Assembly: GCA_965112735.1 (NCBI GenBank)
Contig: OZ218950.1
Coordinates: forward strand, 6,262,001 to 6,326,000
Length of the DNA: 64,000 nt
Direction of reading: 5' to 3'
Origin: Phaeosaccion multiseriatum
Taxonomy: Eukaryota > Ochrophyta, other classes
Notes under the pieces: model-generated
Told to the model about the DNA's origin: nothing
Databases searched by the model: none
Seen by the model: only the letters and a program-made list of their open reading frames with translations
Shown here: positions 30,219 to 40,800 of the stretch, one piece after another
Layout of the letters: each line of letters opens with the position of its first letter
How positions within the stretch are numbered: position 1 is the first letter of the stretch
Program-made: the position numbers and the translations under genes

Positions 30219-31586
30219 TTAACAGCGAAACACCTCCAGCCCCTCGGGTAGATCTGCAGGCAGCGGGTAGTCGATCCCAACCCAAAGCACCCTAAGGCCA
30301 GCAGGCAGGCCCTCCATAGGGCAGGTGTAATTCCGTCCCAGTTTCAGAGTCCGCAGAGAAGCAGGCAGCTCCAAAGGGAGGTCAAAGTCACGCCCCATCC
30401 TCACCTCCTCCACACCACAAGGAAGGACCAACTGCTGATTGAACTTCGAGTACCCATAAAACCTGATCTTCTTCAGAGAGGTAGGCAGCTCCAGAGGGAG
30501 GTTGAAGTCATCCCCCATCTCCACCTCCTCCACACCACAAGGAAGGACCAACTGCTGATTGAACTTGCTACCAAAGCTGATCTTCTTCAACGAGGCAGGC
30601 AGCTCCAGAGGGAGGTTAAAGTCAAGCCCCATCTCTACCTCCTCCACACCACAAGGAAGGACCACGTGCAGATTGAAGCGATAGCCGAATTTGATCCTCT
30701 TCAGAGAGGCAGGCAGCTCCAGAGGGAGGTTAAAGCCATCCCCCATCTCCACCTCCGCCACACCACAAGGAAGGACCACGTGCTGATTAAATCCTCCGCA
30801 GAATTTGATCTTCTTCAGAGAGGCCGGCAGCTCCAGAGGGACGTTAAAGTAAAGCCCCATCTCCACCTCCTCCACACCACAAGGAAGGACCAACTGCTGA
30901 TTGAACTTCGAGTACTTATAAAACTTGATCTTCTTCAGAGAGGCAGGGAGATCGATATGTTTGTTGAATTGCCAGCCAAGCTCCACTTCCACAACTGTGC
31001 CGGGAAGACATACGTCGGCCTGATTGAAATACTCAGAGAAGCGCACAAGCCTGACCGATGCTGGCAGCAGCGCGAGTGCCTTCCCTACGAGAGCCTCATC
31101 AGCACAAACCTTGGCGTCGTCATCTTTGTACGTGCTGAGGCCGAGCTCCACAGACACCACGCGAAAGAAGCCCCCCTCACCAGGAGATCCAGCCTCATTG
31201 CGCTGCCTCTTTCCACGTCGCTCCTGCTGCTGCTGCGCTTCCTGCCTCGCCCGAATCCTCCCCGATCTTCGCGCCCCCTCTGCAGGACATCTTTCCTCAC
31301 AGCCAGCAGCTACAGCAGCAGAGGCAGTACACATAGTCGCGGAAGACGAAGCCAAAGCAGCGCTTCTCCCCTCCTCTTCCTGCTGCCGCTTCAACAGACT
31401 CAGTATGCGCTGCTGGACATGCTGGGGCATTTCGGCGTTGATCCTCAGAGTGCGGGCGGTGACCTCATCGACCTCCTTGCACACCCCCCACAGAGCTTTG
31501 GTGGAGATGAGGCTGGCCACAGTCCTTAGAGCCGCTGTTCCTGCCCCAGGGGTGGCATTGCCTCCCCCGCCCCCGCGCCCCCTCAT
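30219..31586 (-). CDS. FNIP-repeat protein 2 (short form)
   Basis: Intronless, 455 residues from the ATG at 31586. Same plan as FNIP protein 1: an N-terminal F-box-like segment (TKALWGVCKEVDEVTARTLR), a Gln/Arg linker, the GGFFRVVSVELGL and NQADVCLPGTVVEVELGWQF block, then six double FNIP units instead of nine, ending LPADLPEGLEVFRC. The first nine residues (MRGRGGGGG) differ from the other two copies, and sequence similarity upstream of the ATG is lost. It lies head to head with the plastid-protein gene only about 120 bp away, so the promoter region is probably shared. Confidence 0.85.
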   Translation of the reverse strand: MRGRGGGGGNATPGAGTAALRTVASLISTKALWGVCKEVDEVTARTLRINAEMPQHVQQRILSLLKRQQEEEGRSAALASSSATMCTASAAVAAGCEERCPAEGARRSGRIRARQEAQQQQERRGKRQRNEAGSPGEGGFFRVVSVELGLSTYKDDDAKVCADEALVGKALALLPASVRLVRFSEYFNQADVCLPGTVVEVELGWQFNKHIDLPASLKKIKFYKYSKFNQQLVLPCGVEEVEMGLYFNVPLELPASLKKIKFCGGFNQHVVLPCGVAEVEMGDGFNLPLELPASLKRIKFGYRFNLHVVLPCGVEEVEMGLDFNLPLELPASLKKISFGSKFNQQLVLPCGVEEVEMGDDFNLPLELPTSLKKIRFYGYSKFNQQLVLPCGVEEVRMGRDFDLPLELPASLRTLKLGRNYTCPMEGLPAGLRVLWVGIDYPLPADLPEGLEVFRC

Positions 31587-31703
31587 TTGCCGTATTGGTT
31601 TTCGTTTATTTCGTCGTTTGCTTTGCTTCTTTTGCAGCGAGCACGGCGTCTCGGATTACAACACGCGCGGATGAAATTTGGGGAACCCCAAACACCACAC
31701 ACC

Positions 31704-34700
31704 ATGGCACCTCCTAGTGCTGCTGCAGCTGCCGCAGCTGCTGTGGCGTGTTCGCTTCTACTGACTCGAGCCCCAACTCCTTCACACGCTTTTGTGGGGG
31801 TCGATCTCGGTGCAGCGGGGGGCAAGCCGAGGGCCGGGGCGAGACTGAGTGGTGGTGGTGGTGGGGCTGGCTCTGAATGCCACGGCGGTCGAGCTCTGGG
31901 TCAGAGGAGGAGACGGCCTCGCTTAGAGGTCTCTCCGGTATCTAGTTTGGGAGGAGCAAGAGGGAGTGGAGACAGCAGCAGAAGGGCATGGTTGGCACCG
32001 CCGCTGGGTCTGGCGGCATCATCGGGCTCAGCCGAGGCCTCCTCTGCCCCGACAAATTCCTCGCCGCTGGCGGACGGTATGGCCCAACCTCTTCCTGAGT
32101 GGTCTGAGCAGGAAATTGGGCGAATAGAGATTCCTGGTGTGCCGCCTGCTCCGCTGAATACGTATTTGTACGAATGGGGCGAGTCGCGGGTGGGAGACAG
32201 CACCCCTTCTTTACTCGGAGGAGGTGATGACCCAGACGACATGCTGGACCCCGTCCTAGCGATGCAGAGGGGCAAGCGGGCGGCGGCAGCGGGCGAGTCG
32301 AGGGGGGTATCATCCCGCCCGCGCTCAGGGGTCCCTCGGCTGACGCTACCCGTCGTGACCGAGGTCAATGAGGTGGGGCTGACTCTCCGCTTCGAAGCGT
32401 GCCCCAGCGACACCATAGAGCTCACAATCTACGCCCTCTACGGAGGCTCAAGCTGCGTGGTGGTCAAGGCTGGGGGCAAGGGAGAGGCGAGGAGCAATCT
32501 CATGGGTGTGCAGGTGGGAGCGCTGGTGCGAGATGCTGAGAAGACGGTGCTCAACAAGCTCAAGATGGATCTCAATAGCTTTGCGGGAGAGTACAGCTAC
32601 GTACAGCGGCAAAAGGCCAGGGCGATGCCGAGACCGGTGTCGACGACTGACATGACGGATGAAGAGACATTGGAGTTCTTTTATGGCGACGTGGGGGAGT
32701 TGGTGGGGGTGAAGGACAAGAACAAGAAGCCCTCCTTACGAGAGGTTGAGCAGGAGGAGAAAAGGACGAGGGAAGAAGGAGGGGGGAAAGGGGGGGAGGA
32801 GGGAGGGGAGGGTCGAGGGCCGCAGAAGCCGCAGCTGAGCAAGACGGCCTTCCCCGGGGGGATGAAGGTGCCCCTGACAGAGCTGGCGTTCAAGGACCCC
32901 GACGCCAAGATGGAGACGTTGAACTTGTTCGAGGGCGTGCAACAGGGGGATAAGAAGGGGGGAGAGGAAGACCCCACCAACTACGGCATGCAAGGCTTCG
33001 AAGGCGTGCTGAGGGACCTCCAGAAGACGGAAGCGAACACTGCGACAGACTCGGGCCCAACGTCGGGCTCGGTCTCGGGCTCGCAGCCAACGCTAGAGCA
33101 GCTCTTCGAGGAGGGTAAGAAGGCCGCCATGGAGGGCATGGGGGGCGTGGAGGATCAGCTCATAATCCCCATTGAAGAGGACCTGGTGCAGCTGAATGTG
33201 TCGCTGGAGGGCACCGGTCTCAAGGGAGGGATTGACATCTTCACAGGACCACCCAAGACAGCGGGGAGCGACCTTGTGCGGGGACAGGAGCGCAAGGCTT
33301 TGGAGAAGATGATGGCAGTGGATGGGCAGCAGCAGGGGGTGGGGGAGGGGAAGGGGGAGGAAAAGCCGCAGATGTTCGGTTTGTATGATGAGGATGACGA
33401 GCTGGTGCTCCTCGTCACACAGGAGGAGATGGAGGCCATTGACCAGGACCAGTTCGGGGAGGAGTTGACCCTTGTGGACTTCCTCATTGACGAACTGGAG
33501 AGGTTCCCGAAGGAACGCTGGACGCCAATCATGGTGGAGTACAACTCAGTGCTACTCAACCCTTACTTCATCCTCTCTATGCGGAGTAGGATACCCAAAA
33601 TGAAGACGGAGTTGCGGAGAGAGGTCATGGGTGCGCTGAACCAGAGGGCCATTGTGTTGGTGCAACAGTTGGCGGATATGCAGCAGCGCCTGGAGATGCA
33701 ACAGCTGGAGAAGATTCGCACCATTTGCGAAACGGCAATGAGGGACATGAGTGAACTGCCCGATAAGGTACGCAAAGTTGAGAGAGGGAGAGGGAAAGAG
33801 AGAGACGGGGGGGGGGGGGGGGGGGGAGGGAGAGCGAGAGAGAGAGAGGGAGAGAGGGAGAGAGAGAGAACTGGAGAGGCGGATGCCACGGGTACAGCAG
33901 CCGCAGGGAAGGGAGGGGTTGGGGGAAAATGATGAGGAGGATGATATGGAGGAGGAGCAGGAGGAGGAGGAGGAGGAGGAGGAGGAGGAGGAGAAGGAGG
34001 AGAAGGAGGAGGAGAAGTTGTGAGGATGAGGAGGAGCGGGAGGAGGAGGAGGAGGAGGAGCAGGACTCAGGACTCAGGACTCAGGACGCAGGATAGAGGA
34101 GGGATGGGAGAGAGAGCGAACGAGACAAAGAGGAGGGGGGACGGGAAATGCTGGAAAGCCCACTCGCTCAATTTCTGTGTGACTGGTAACGATCACCCCC
34201 TCACACTTTTCGGTCCGTGTGTGTGTGTGTGCGCGCGCGTGTGTGCGTACAGGTGCGGAGTATGAAGCCTATCCTGGGCCCGGAGTTTCTTGCGTACATC
34301 AGCTACGCCATTGACAAGGAGCGCGCCGAGATTCGGAAGAGCGGATTTGATCCCAATAAAGAACCTTCCGTGTGGCAGCAGGTTAGTTCGTTGACTTGTG
34401 CGGTTAGTTGACTGAGTTGAGTTGGTTGAGTAAGTTGAGGTAGTTAATGGTGGGTTGCTTAGTTGGTTGGCTAGTCAGATACTTGCGTAGTTGCGTAGTT
34501 GCTTAGTTGGGTGTTGCTTGTGTGGTTGGTTGCTTAGTCCCCCGACCGCTGTGGTTGAACGAAAACAAACGAAAACAACCAACCAACCAACCAACCAACC
34601 AACGCACGAACGATCAAACGATCAGGTGCTGGGTGTGATTCAGCAGGGTGTGCTTGCTGAGATGGAGAAGGAGATTCACGACGATCTCATGGACATTTGG

Positions 34701-35879
34701 TACGTCCTTCGCATGAAGCACCCGGAGGAGAGGAGGAGGCTGTTGGAGTTTACCATCAACGATCTTCCCACCCTCGACGTGCGCCGCTTCAAGAAGGTAG
34801 GTGTAGGTGGGTGGCACGCGTGTCTATACCTTTAGTGAATCATCTTTAGAGCAAGTAGGATGGCAGTCGGAACTGACTGAATTGTCGTTAGTGAGGTGTA
34901 CTTTTCTTACTGACTGACCTCAGGAGTAGATGCCATATTCACGACTCGACTTCGATTGGCATTGACCATGACACACAAAGTCACTTAACAACTTAACAAC
35001 TGACTTCCTTACTCAACGATCCCGTAAACAACAACAAAACATTCAACGCAGGTGGCCACCAATATTGTGGACAACTTTGCGATGCGGAGAGAGGCCGACC
35101 CCGTCCTCCGGGAGCGTGTCAAGGAGTTTGGCGTTCTGATGGACGAGCTGCTATGCCCCAGGAGGGTGGAGATTATGAGCCGAGATGCGGACGCCGCAGC
35201 CAAGAGAAAGATGGACGAGGTGAAGGACCTCCAGCGATTGCAGGAAGAGTACGATCGGGTGGGGAGGGCGGGTAAAGGACAGTACGCACCGCAGTATCAG
35301 GAGTACGTTTCCCCTGTGGATCAGCTGGCTATGGAGACACAGCAGCTACGAGACGACGAAAAGGCCAGCGGGATGCCTCGGCTCGTGCCGGAGGGGTACG
35401 ACATGGCGACTGCGATCAAGGCCCTTCGAGCGAGGGAGTTGGAGTCGAAGATCAACGCTGCTGCCATGCCGAAGGGGATGGGACAGTTGCCCAAGAGCGA
35501 GATGCAGAGTGACATGGAGACGGTGGAGGAAGGAGAGTCATACGACGAACAGATCATGTTCGGGGGCCCGGATGGACAGAGTGGGGATCTGAGCGACTAT
35601 GAGGGAGGGGAGGACGCGTACTTGAGTGCGCTGCGAGGGACTGGGGGTGAGAGCGGGAGCGGTGCTGCTGCAGGAGCGCAGATGCAGCAGCAGATGCAGG
35701 GGGTAGGGGAGGAGAAGAAGCAGGGTGGAGGCGACGACGACGACGATGACGACGACGACGAGGAGGAGGAGGAGGAGGAGGAAGAGGCATGGGACGATGA
35801 CGGATGGGGCAGTTACGATGCCAACGACATTGGTCCCCAAGAGCTTGACTCACTAAGAGATGCGTCTGATTCCCAGTGA
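31704..35879 (+). CDS. Probable plastid-targeted protein of unknown function
   Basis: Four exons, 31704-33767, 34253-34381, 34626-34796 and 35052-35879, all phase 0, give 1,063 residues. The ATG at 31704 (CACCATGG) is chosen over one at 31671 because it starts a good signal peptide (MAPPSAAAAAAAAVACSLLL). This ends at SHA/FVG, the Ala-Phe boundary of bipartite presequences in complex plastids. The mature part has a beta-rich block (VTEVNEVGLTLRFEACPSDT IELTIYAL), a helical central region (FGEELTLVDFLIDELERFPK, YNSVLLNPYFILSMRSRIPK, LRREVMGALNQRAIVLVQQL) continued over the small exons (ILGPEFLAYISYAIDKERAE, VLAEMEKEIHDDLMDIWYVL), and an acidic tail with Glu/Asp repeats. I do not recognise the family. 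Targeting is inferred from the N-terminus only. Confidence 0.75.
33798..34100. repeat. Purine microsatellites in intron
   Basis: Poly-G, (GA)n and (GGA)n runs on the sense strand at the 5' side of the intron 33768-34252, followed by an imperfect repeat of GGACTCA (34064-34090). The open frame through here is not part of the protein. Confidence 0.85.
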
Positions 35880-36681
35880 GGAGGGGAGGGGCTGCGTGCG
35901 TGCTTTTGTTCGTTTGGCCCTTGCCACACTGTAAGAATTCTTTCGTTTATTGTACCCAACCGCACGTGAAGACGATCATCAACGGATCCACGATGAAGAT
36001 TTGATACTTTATTTATTCGCTTCTTCGAAGGAGAAGGGGAGGGGGCTTCATCCACTTTCCTTCCTTCCCTTGCTGGCAAGCCTCGAGGGAGAAGCGAAGG
36101 GGGCTTCCTCTACTTTTCTTCCTTCCCTTCCCGTCAAGCCTTCTTTTGCAAAAAAACCCGCGACGGATGGCAGGAACGAGAGACATAAAGGGAAAGGACG
36201 GCGAAGGAAGATCCAGAAGAATCTCCTTGGCCCTACTCCTCATTCTCTTCGTCCTTCCCTTTCATACTATTCCATAGCCTCCCCCCCCCCCCGCCTCTCC
36301 CAACACCGTCCATTTGCTTCCTTCACTTACGGGCCTTGTATTGAGACCAGCCACGCGAAGCATGACACGAAAGAGCGAGTCAAGAGAAACCTGTTTACGA
36401 CGATACAAAGCAAGTCTCTCCCTGCATAGATCGTCACAAACAGTCTCCTGTCAACCCTCTCTTGCTTGCCATGGCGAGGATACGATGCCTTCAAAAGAAG
36501 GCCCGTAAGGGAAGCAAACAACACGAAGCCAGTCAGTCGGCAGCAGGGAGGCCAGCTTGAGAGAGGATCCTTGAATGAAGCCGCCGAAACCGTCCGTCCC
36601 CGGGCGGGCAGTTCCGAGCCATCAGCTCCCGGCGAGAAGGCGATTGACTCATCGACCAACCCAACGACTGAGTCTCTCTCT

Positions 36682-36760
<79 letters not shown>

Positions 36761-36780
36761 CCCCCCTGCGTGTGTGTCGC
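35880..36780. other. Intergenic region between converging genes
   Basis: Holds a tandem pair of about 60 bp (36028-36088 and 36090-36145, landmark GGGGGCTTCxTCxACTTTxC), an imperfect inverted repeat CTGTTTACGACGAT / ATCGTCACAAACAG at 36391-36404 and 36430-36443, and a (GT)n-(CT)n compound microsatellite at 36682-36757. No gene recognised. Confidence 0.6.
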
Positions 36781-37505
36781 TCACATGGCCTCGTCGTCAT
36801 CGCTGTCGTCCTTCTCGTCCTCGTCCTCGTCGCTACTCTCCAAGTCGTCAAGGTCCAGCAAGATCTTAGGCTTCTTCTTCGCCGCCACCACCGCCACCTG
36901 CTCTTCTTGCCCTCCTTCTCGACCTCGCTTTCGACTGCCTCTGGTCACTGCGTCGCCTCCTCCCTCCATGCCCGCAGCAGACGCGGTTGCTCCTCCTCCT
37001 CCCACCCCACCACCTGAGCCCAGTCTGCCTTCTTCGCCACTACCTGCATCGCCTTCGAGCGTGCCCTGTTTGCCAAGCGTGGAGCCCATAAGCTTCCCCG
37101 CCCGCATCATCTCCGGCAACGGTGCAGGGGGTCTGAAGCCGATCATGGGCATGCCTGGCCGCCAGTAGGAAGGAGCCCCCACGGTGCCGCTTATCTTCTG
37201 AGCGTAGGCGATGACGTCGCTGATCCGCACTGGGCGGGAGTCCGCCCCCAGCAGAGCCTTCGCCTTGTCGAGCTGCTCCTGCAGCATGGATCGCGATGCA
37301 TTGATGTCGCGCAGGCTTTGGCGGATCTTTGGACAGAGAGAAAACAAGACAGGGCGTGGGGGAGGGGGGAGAAGGGGGCGGGTGAGAAGAAGGAACCTGG
37401 ATTGGAGCCGACAAGAGAGAGGGAGGGAAGAGGGGCGAGAGTGGGATGGGCACCTACCATAATGCACAACCCAGTATGACGCACCTTTGTCGCTATCGGC
37501 TCCAT
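36781..37505 (-). CDS. MED4: Mediator complex subunit 4
   Basis: Part of the Mediator middle module that links activators to RNA polymerase II. Exon 37326-36781 encodes SLRDINASRSMLQEQLDKAK followed by RISDVIAYAQKISGT and YWRPGMPMIGFRPPAPLPEM MRAG, which is the diagnostic MED4 core (coiled coil, then the helix and the W-P-G...RPPAP.PE.MR.G motif). A Gly/Ser linker and an acidic tail (SSDEDEDEKDDSDDDEAM) end the protein. A 21-nt first exon (37505-37485, MEPIATK) with donor AAG/GTGCGT joins in phase 0; this tiny exon is inferred. Total about 188 residues, shorter at the N-terminus than animal MED4. Confidence 0.82.
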
Positions 37506-38096
37506 GCTTCCACCTCCTCCTCAGCCTCTTGTTTCAGCAGAGCAAGCGCTATCTATGCCCTACTTCATGCTCGGCAGTACGAAAAGACGGCGCCTTACAT
37601 AAAAAGGGAGACAGGAAGGAGGGTGGAAGAAAGGAAATACGGGGGGTGGGCAAGGCCCGCGGGAGATGTGCCAGTCGCTCAGTCTTCAGTGAACGACTTA
37701 ATCAGTCAGCCAGTCAGTCAGTCACGTAGTGTTGAGGGAAGGGGGGTGGGAGAGAGAGGAAAGAGGGATCAAAGAGGCGCCAAAAGTTTTCAGTTTCAGT
37801 TTATCAGCCCGTGCCGCTCTCTCAGCGCTCCGGCTCCGGAGGGACGGCGCTCCAAACTCCAAACCGGCCCCGCTCTTTCAAGAAGCTCGGGGACGGCCTG
37901 TAAGGAGACTACGGTGGATAGAACCCTCTCACTCTACGTCCTAGTAAGGGGCTTCCCGACAGGCATAGCCCGTGCCCAAAGTGCGAAATTGGCTCATAAT
38001 CCAACAAATGAAAGGACGATAGGTAGTGCAAGCACCACGGGCGACTCCTGACGCGCTACCAAGCGATTCTCGGTAGCATGCTACTGGCGACCGGCC
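37506..38096. other. Intergenic region
   Basis: No gene recognised. Contains (CAGT)n at 37709-37726 and a CTTTCAGTTTCAGTTT-like segment near 37790. The right part leads into the GGTAGCAG array. Confidence 0.5.
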
Positions 38097-38274
38097 GGTA
38101 GCAGATAGCAAGCCAGCTGACGCCGGCGGTAGCAGGTAGCAGCTAGCTCACGCCGGCGGTGGCAGATGGTTGGCCGGCCGGCGGGTCGGCCGGTAGCAGG
38201 TAGCATGCCGGCTGGCACCGGACGCCGGCGGTAGCAGGTAGCAGGCAGACCGGCTGGCGCCGGCGGTAGCAGGT
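38097..38274 (+). repeat. GGTAGCAGGTAGCAG tandem array with GCCGGC cores
   Basis: About six units of 30-38 bp, each starting GGTAGCAGGTAGCA and ending in a palindromic core such as GCCGGCTGGCGCCGGC. The core is the same as in TIR elements 1-3, whose words are different (AATCAGTAATCAG; AGAAGCAGGAAGCAG). No terminal inverted repeat was found around this array. Confidence 0.8.
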
Positions 38275-39032
38275 GTGTTCAAAAAACGGAAAGTGTGCTG
38301 TTGCCGTCGGTCGAGTCTGCCCCGGGGTTTAATAGGGGTCAGGACTCCCGCATCTGGTATTCGCTTAGATCAGCTGCGAATGCGTATTGAGCAGAGGGGC
38401 AGGCAGGCAGGCAGGCAGACAGACAGACACGCAGACAAAAGGAAGCGAACGCCCGAGCGAGGGGAAAGGGAGAGGACGACAAACAATTCTCTGGTCAGTT
38501 TCAGGGGTTAAAACATCATCAAAGCCTTGGGGAGCGCTGCGGGTGGTGAGGGAAAAGTAGGGCGAACAGAAGAAAAGTCACGGAGGAGGGAGGAGGAGGA
38601 CAAGGAGGCTGAGTGGTCACAGGAAGAAGGATGCGAGCGGAGCCAGCGAGCGGGAACCGCCACCCGTAGCACCACGAGAGAGCAAACGATGCTCCTGCTC
38701 GTCCGGAATGAGGGCGTGAGTGAGAGTGAGCGCGAGTGTTGTTTTTGTCCTCTCCCTGACGACTCCTCAATCCACTCCTCAAGTGGGGTTTTTGTATCGC
38801 TCTCTCCGACCTCTGCGAACGAAAGAAACCAAGCTTCCCTCCGTTCGCCCACAAAGCGCGAATGGGAAAACTAAACAATAACAACAAAACGAAAAAACAG
38901 ACCTGCTCCGAGCCGCCCCCATCTGAAAGAAAAAAGGATCTGGGCTGCATCCTCTCTTCTTCCCCTCCGCTAACGTGTGTATGTAGATACGTAAGGGTAT
39001 GCCTCTCTCTTTCCACCCCCAGCCCCACTTAC

Positions 39033-39385
39033 CGCGGCAGTGTACAGCAGGTGACACGCGCAGCCCGTCCCGACGAAGAAGCATATGGGTCGCCCGACCG
39101 CCTTCTTGGGCGTGTCAGCGAGGGCGTAGACGGGGATGTACAGCGTCCTGTTGTGTTGTGCCGTGGGCATTAGGACAGGAGGACAAGCCGAGAGTAGGAA
39201 GAATAAAAGAAACGGGCGCACAAGTCAAGGAAAAAGGAAAGGGGAGGTGAGTGATATAGCCGAGAGGTGAGAGGTACGGCGGCAAAGTGCTGAAGGGGAG
39301 GGCATGGGGACAAGGGACAAGGGGTCGGCCTCTACGACTCGAATGGTGATACAGTGATGATGATGATGATGATGATGATGTCATC

Positions 39386-39419
<34 letters not shown>

Positions 39420-40564
39420 GGATGAGGATGAGGATGATGATGATGAGGATGATGAGGATGAGGATGATGACGACAACAAGAATACATGCATACATTCGTT
39501 CACGCTCTGCCTAAAGTGCCTCGCCGACAGCCGCGCCCCTACAATAAAGTAGGAGCAACCCGCGCAGGCAGATGTAGTAACTTGAGCAGCCAGTCCGTCA
39601 CGCCCTACTGAGCGGCGGCCGCGTGAGACGCGAGGGGCTGCTATCGAGACCGACATACTTCCCCGGTTCCTTCATCCCTCCCTCCCACCTTCTCTGCCGA
39701 TCTGCCACCGCTCTTCCCTCCCTCCCGACCTCCACCCCTCCCCTCTTCCCTCCTGCCCCCCTCACCTGGCAAGGATGAACAGCTTTGCGTGGCTGTTGAG
39801 GCTGCTCTCGCTCACGCCCTTCAGCATGGCGAAGAGTAGCGCACCTGTCCAAAGGAGCAACGCCTCCAGGCCATTGCTATGCGCCGCACCGAGCCTGCGA
39901 ATAATTCCCTTGTCGTCCACCGTGGCAGTTGCCTTGGAAGTCCAATTCCCACGTGGGTACTATAACATGATATTCAAAGTGGGGGCGGGATGGTGGATGG
40001 AGTATGAGCTGTCGTCTTGGTGGGCCAGTAGACGTAAGGCCAAGAGCGAGAGACGGGGAATTGGCATCAGGCCGTGAAGAAGAAGACAAGCCTTTTCCAC
40101 AAAACAAAACAAAAACCAGCCGTCACTCTCACCACTTGATCGAACTTGTCGGTCCGCCTCACCACCATTGCATATGCAATGTAGCTGAGAAGGGAACGAT
40201 GGGGAAACAAGGACAGAGGGGGCACACAGGAGAGAGGAAAACGAAAAGAAGGGGGCAAGCAGCGAGACAATAAAGCGGGACACATCGAAGCAACATGCAT
40301 TCCGCGTCATGGGGGAGGGACAGAGATGTGGCTCCAGTTTCAGAGGGGAGCCTGACTCAAAGCAAAGAGACACACAGAGATAGAGAGAGTTTGTGCGGAA
40401 GAATGGGAGTGGGAGGGGTGGGGGTGATATATTGGGGGACAGGAAGCTTACCACGGGGCCATAGCGAGCACGAACATCATGAGGATAGAGAGATCCGCGA
40501 AGTTGGCATCGAGAATGCTCTTGCTAGCTTGCTCTGCGGCCGCCTCGACAACTTTCTTCACCAT
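39033..40564 (-). CDS. MAPEG-family integral membrane protein
   Basis: MAPEG proteins (microsomal glutathione transferase / LTC4 synthase relatives) are four-helix membrane proteins. Exons 40564-40452, 40184-40133, 39932-39766 and 39147-39033 join in matching phases. The product begins MVKKVVEAAAEQASKSILDA with a first hydrophobic segment (LSILMMFVLAMAPCYIAYAM), then the signature loop and helix RLGAAHSNGLEALLLWTGAL (His-x-Asn-x-x-Glu), AKLFILARTLYIPVYALADT, and a last helix in ICFFVGTGCACHLLYTAA. The 3' end is unresolved: a further exon may start at 38922 (MGAARSRSVF), so the listed end is the last secure exon. Enzymatic activity cannot be told from sequence. Introns contain a long (GAT)n array at 39354-39473. 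Confidence 0.78.
39354..39473. repeat. (GAT)n microsatellite in MAPEG-gene intron
   Basis: GAT/GAG trinucleotide run of about 120 bp preceded by TGGTGATACAG, a partial copy of the dispersed word seen elsewhere inside CAG runs. Confidence 0.92.
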
Positions 40565-40684
40565 CTTTTATCTTTTACGATACGACTTGAGTTCGAGGCG
40601 TTCGGGAGATGGTCGATGGGCAAAAAAAAAAAAAAAATCATCCTTGTCAACAGGTTGGTGATTTCGTGATTTCCCGCGTTTTCA

Positions 40685-40790
40685 CGGCCTTTTATTCCCC
40701 CCTATTATATATAATATATATAATAAAATATATATATATATATATATAATATATATATAGTATTTATATACACCTCCCACACAAACGTGC
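40685..40790. other. AT-rich island
   Basis: About 75 bp of almost pure AT (TATATAAT repeats) in otherwise GC-rich DNA, directly at the 3' side of the methyltransferase gene. Confidence 0.9.
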
Positions 40791-40800
40791 GTGTCTATCA

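Noticed and set aside
40690-40770. AT island as a replication origin or centromere
   Set aside because: Only about 75 bp of AT dinucleotide-like sequence, with no further support in the sequence.
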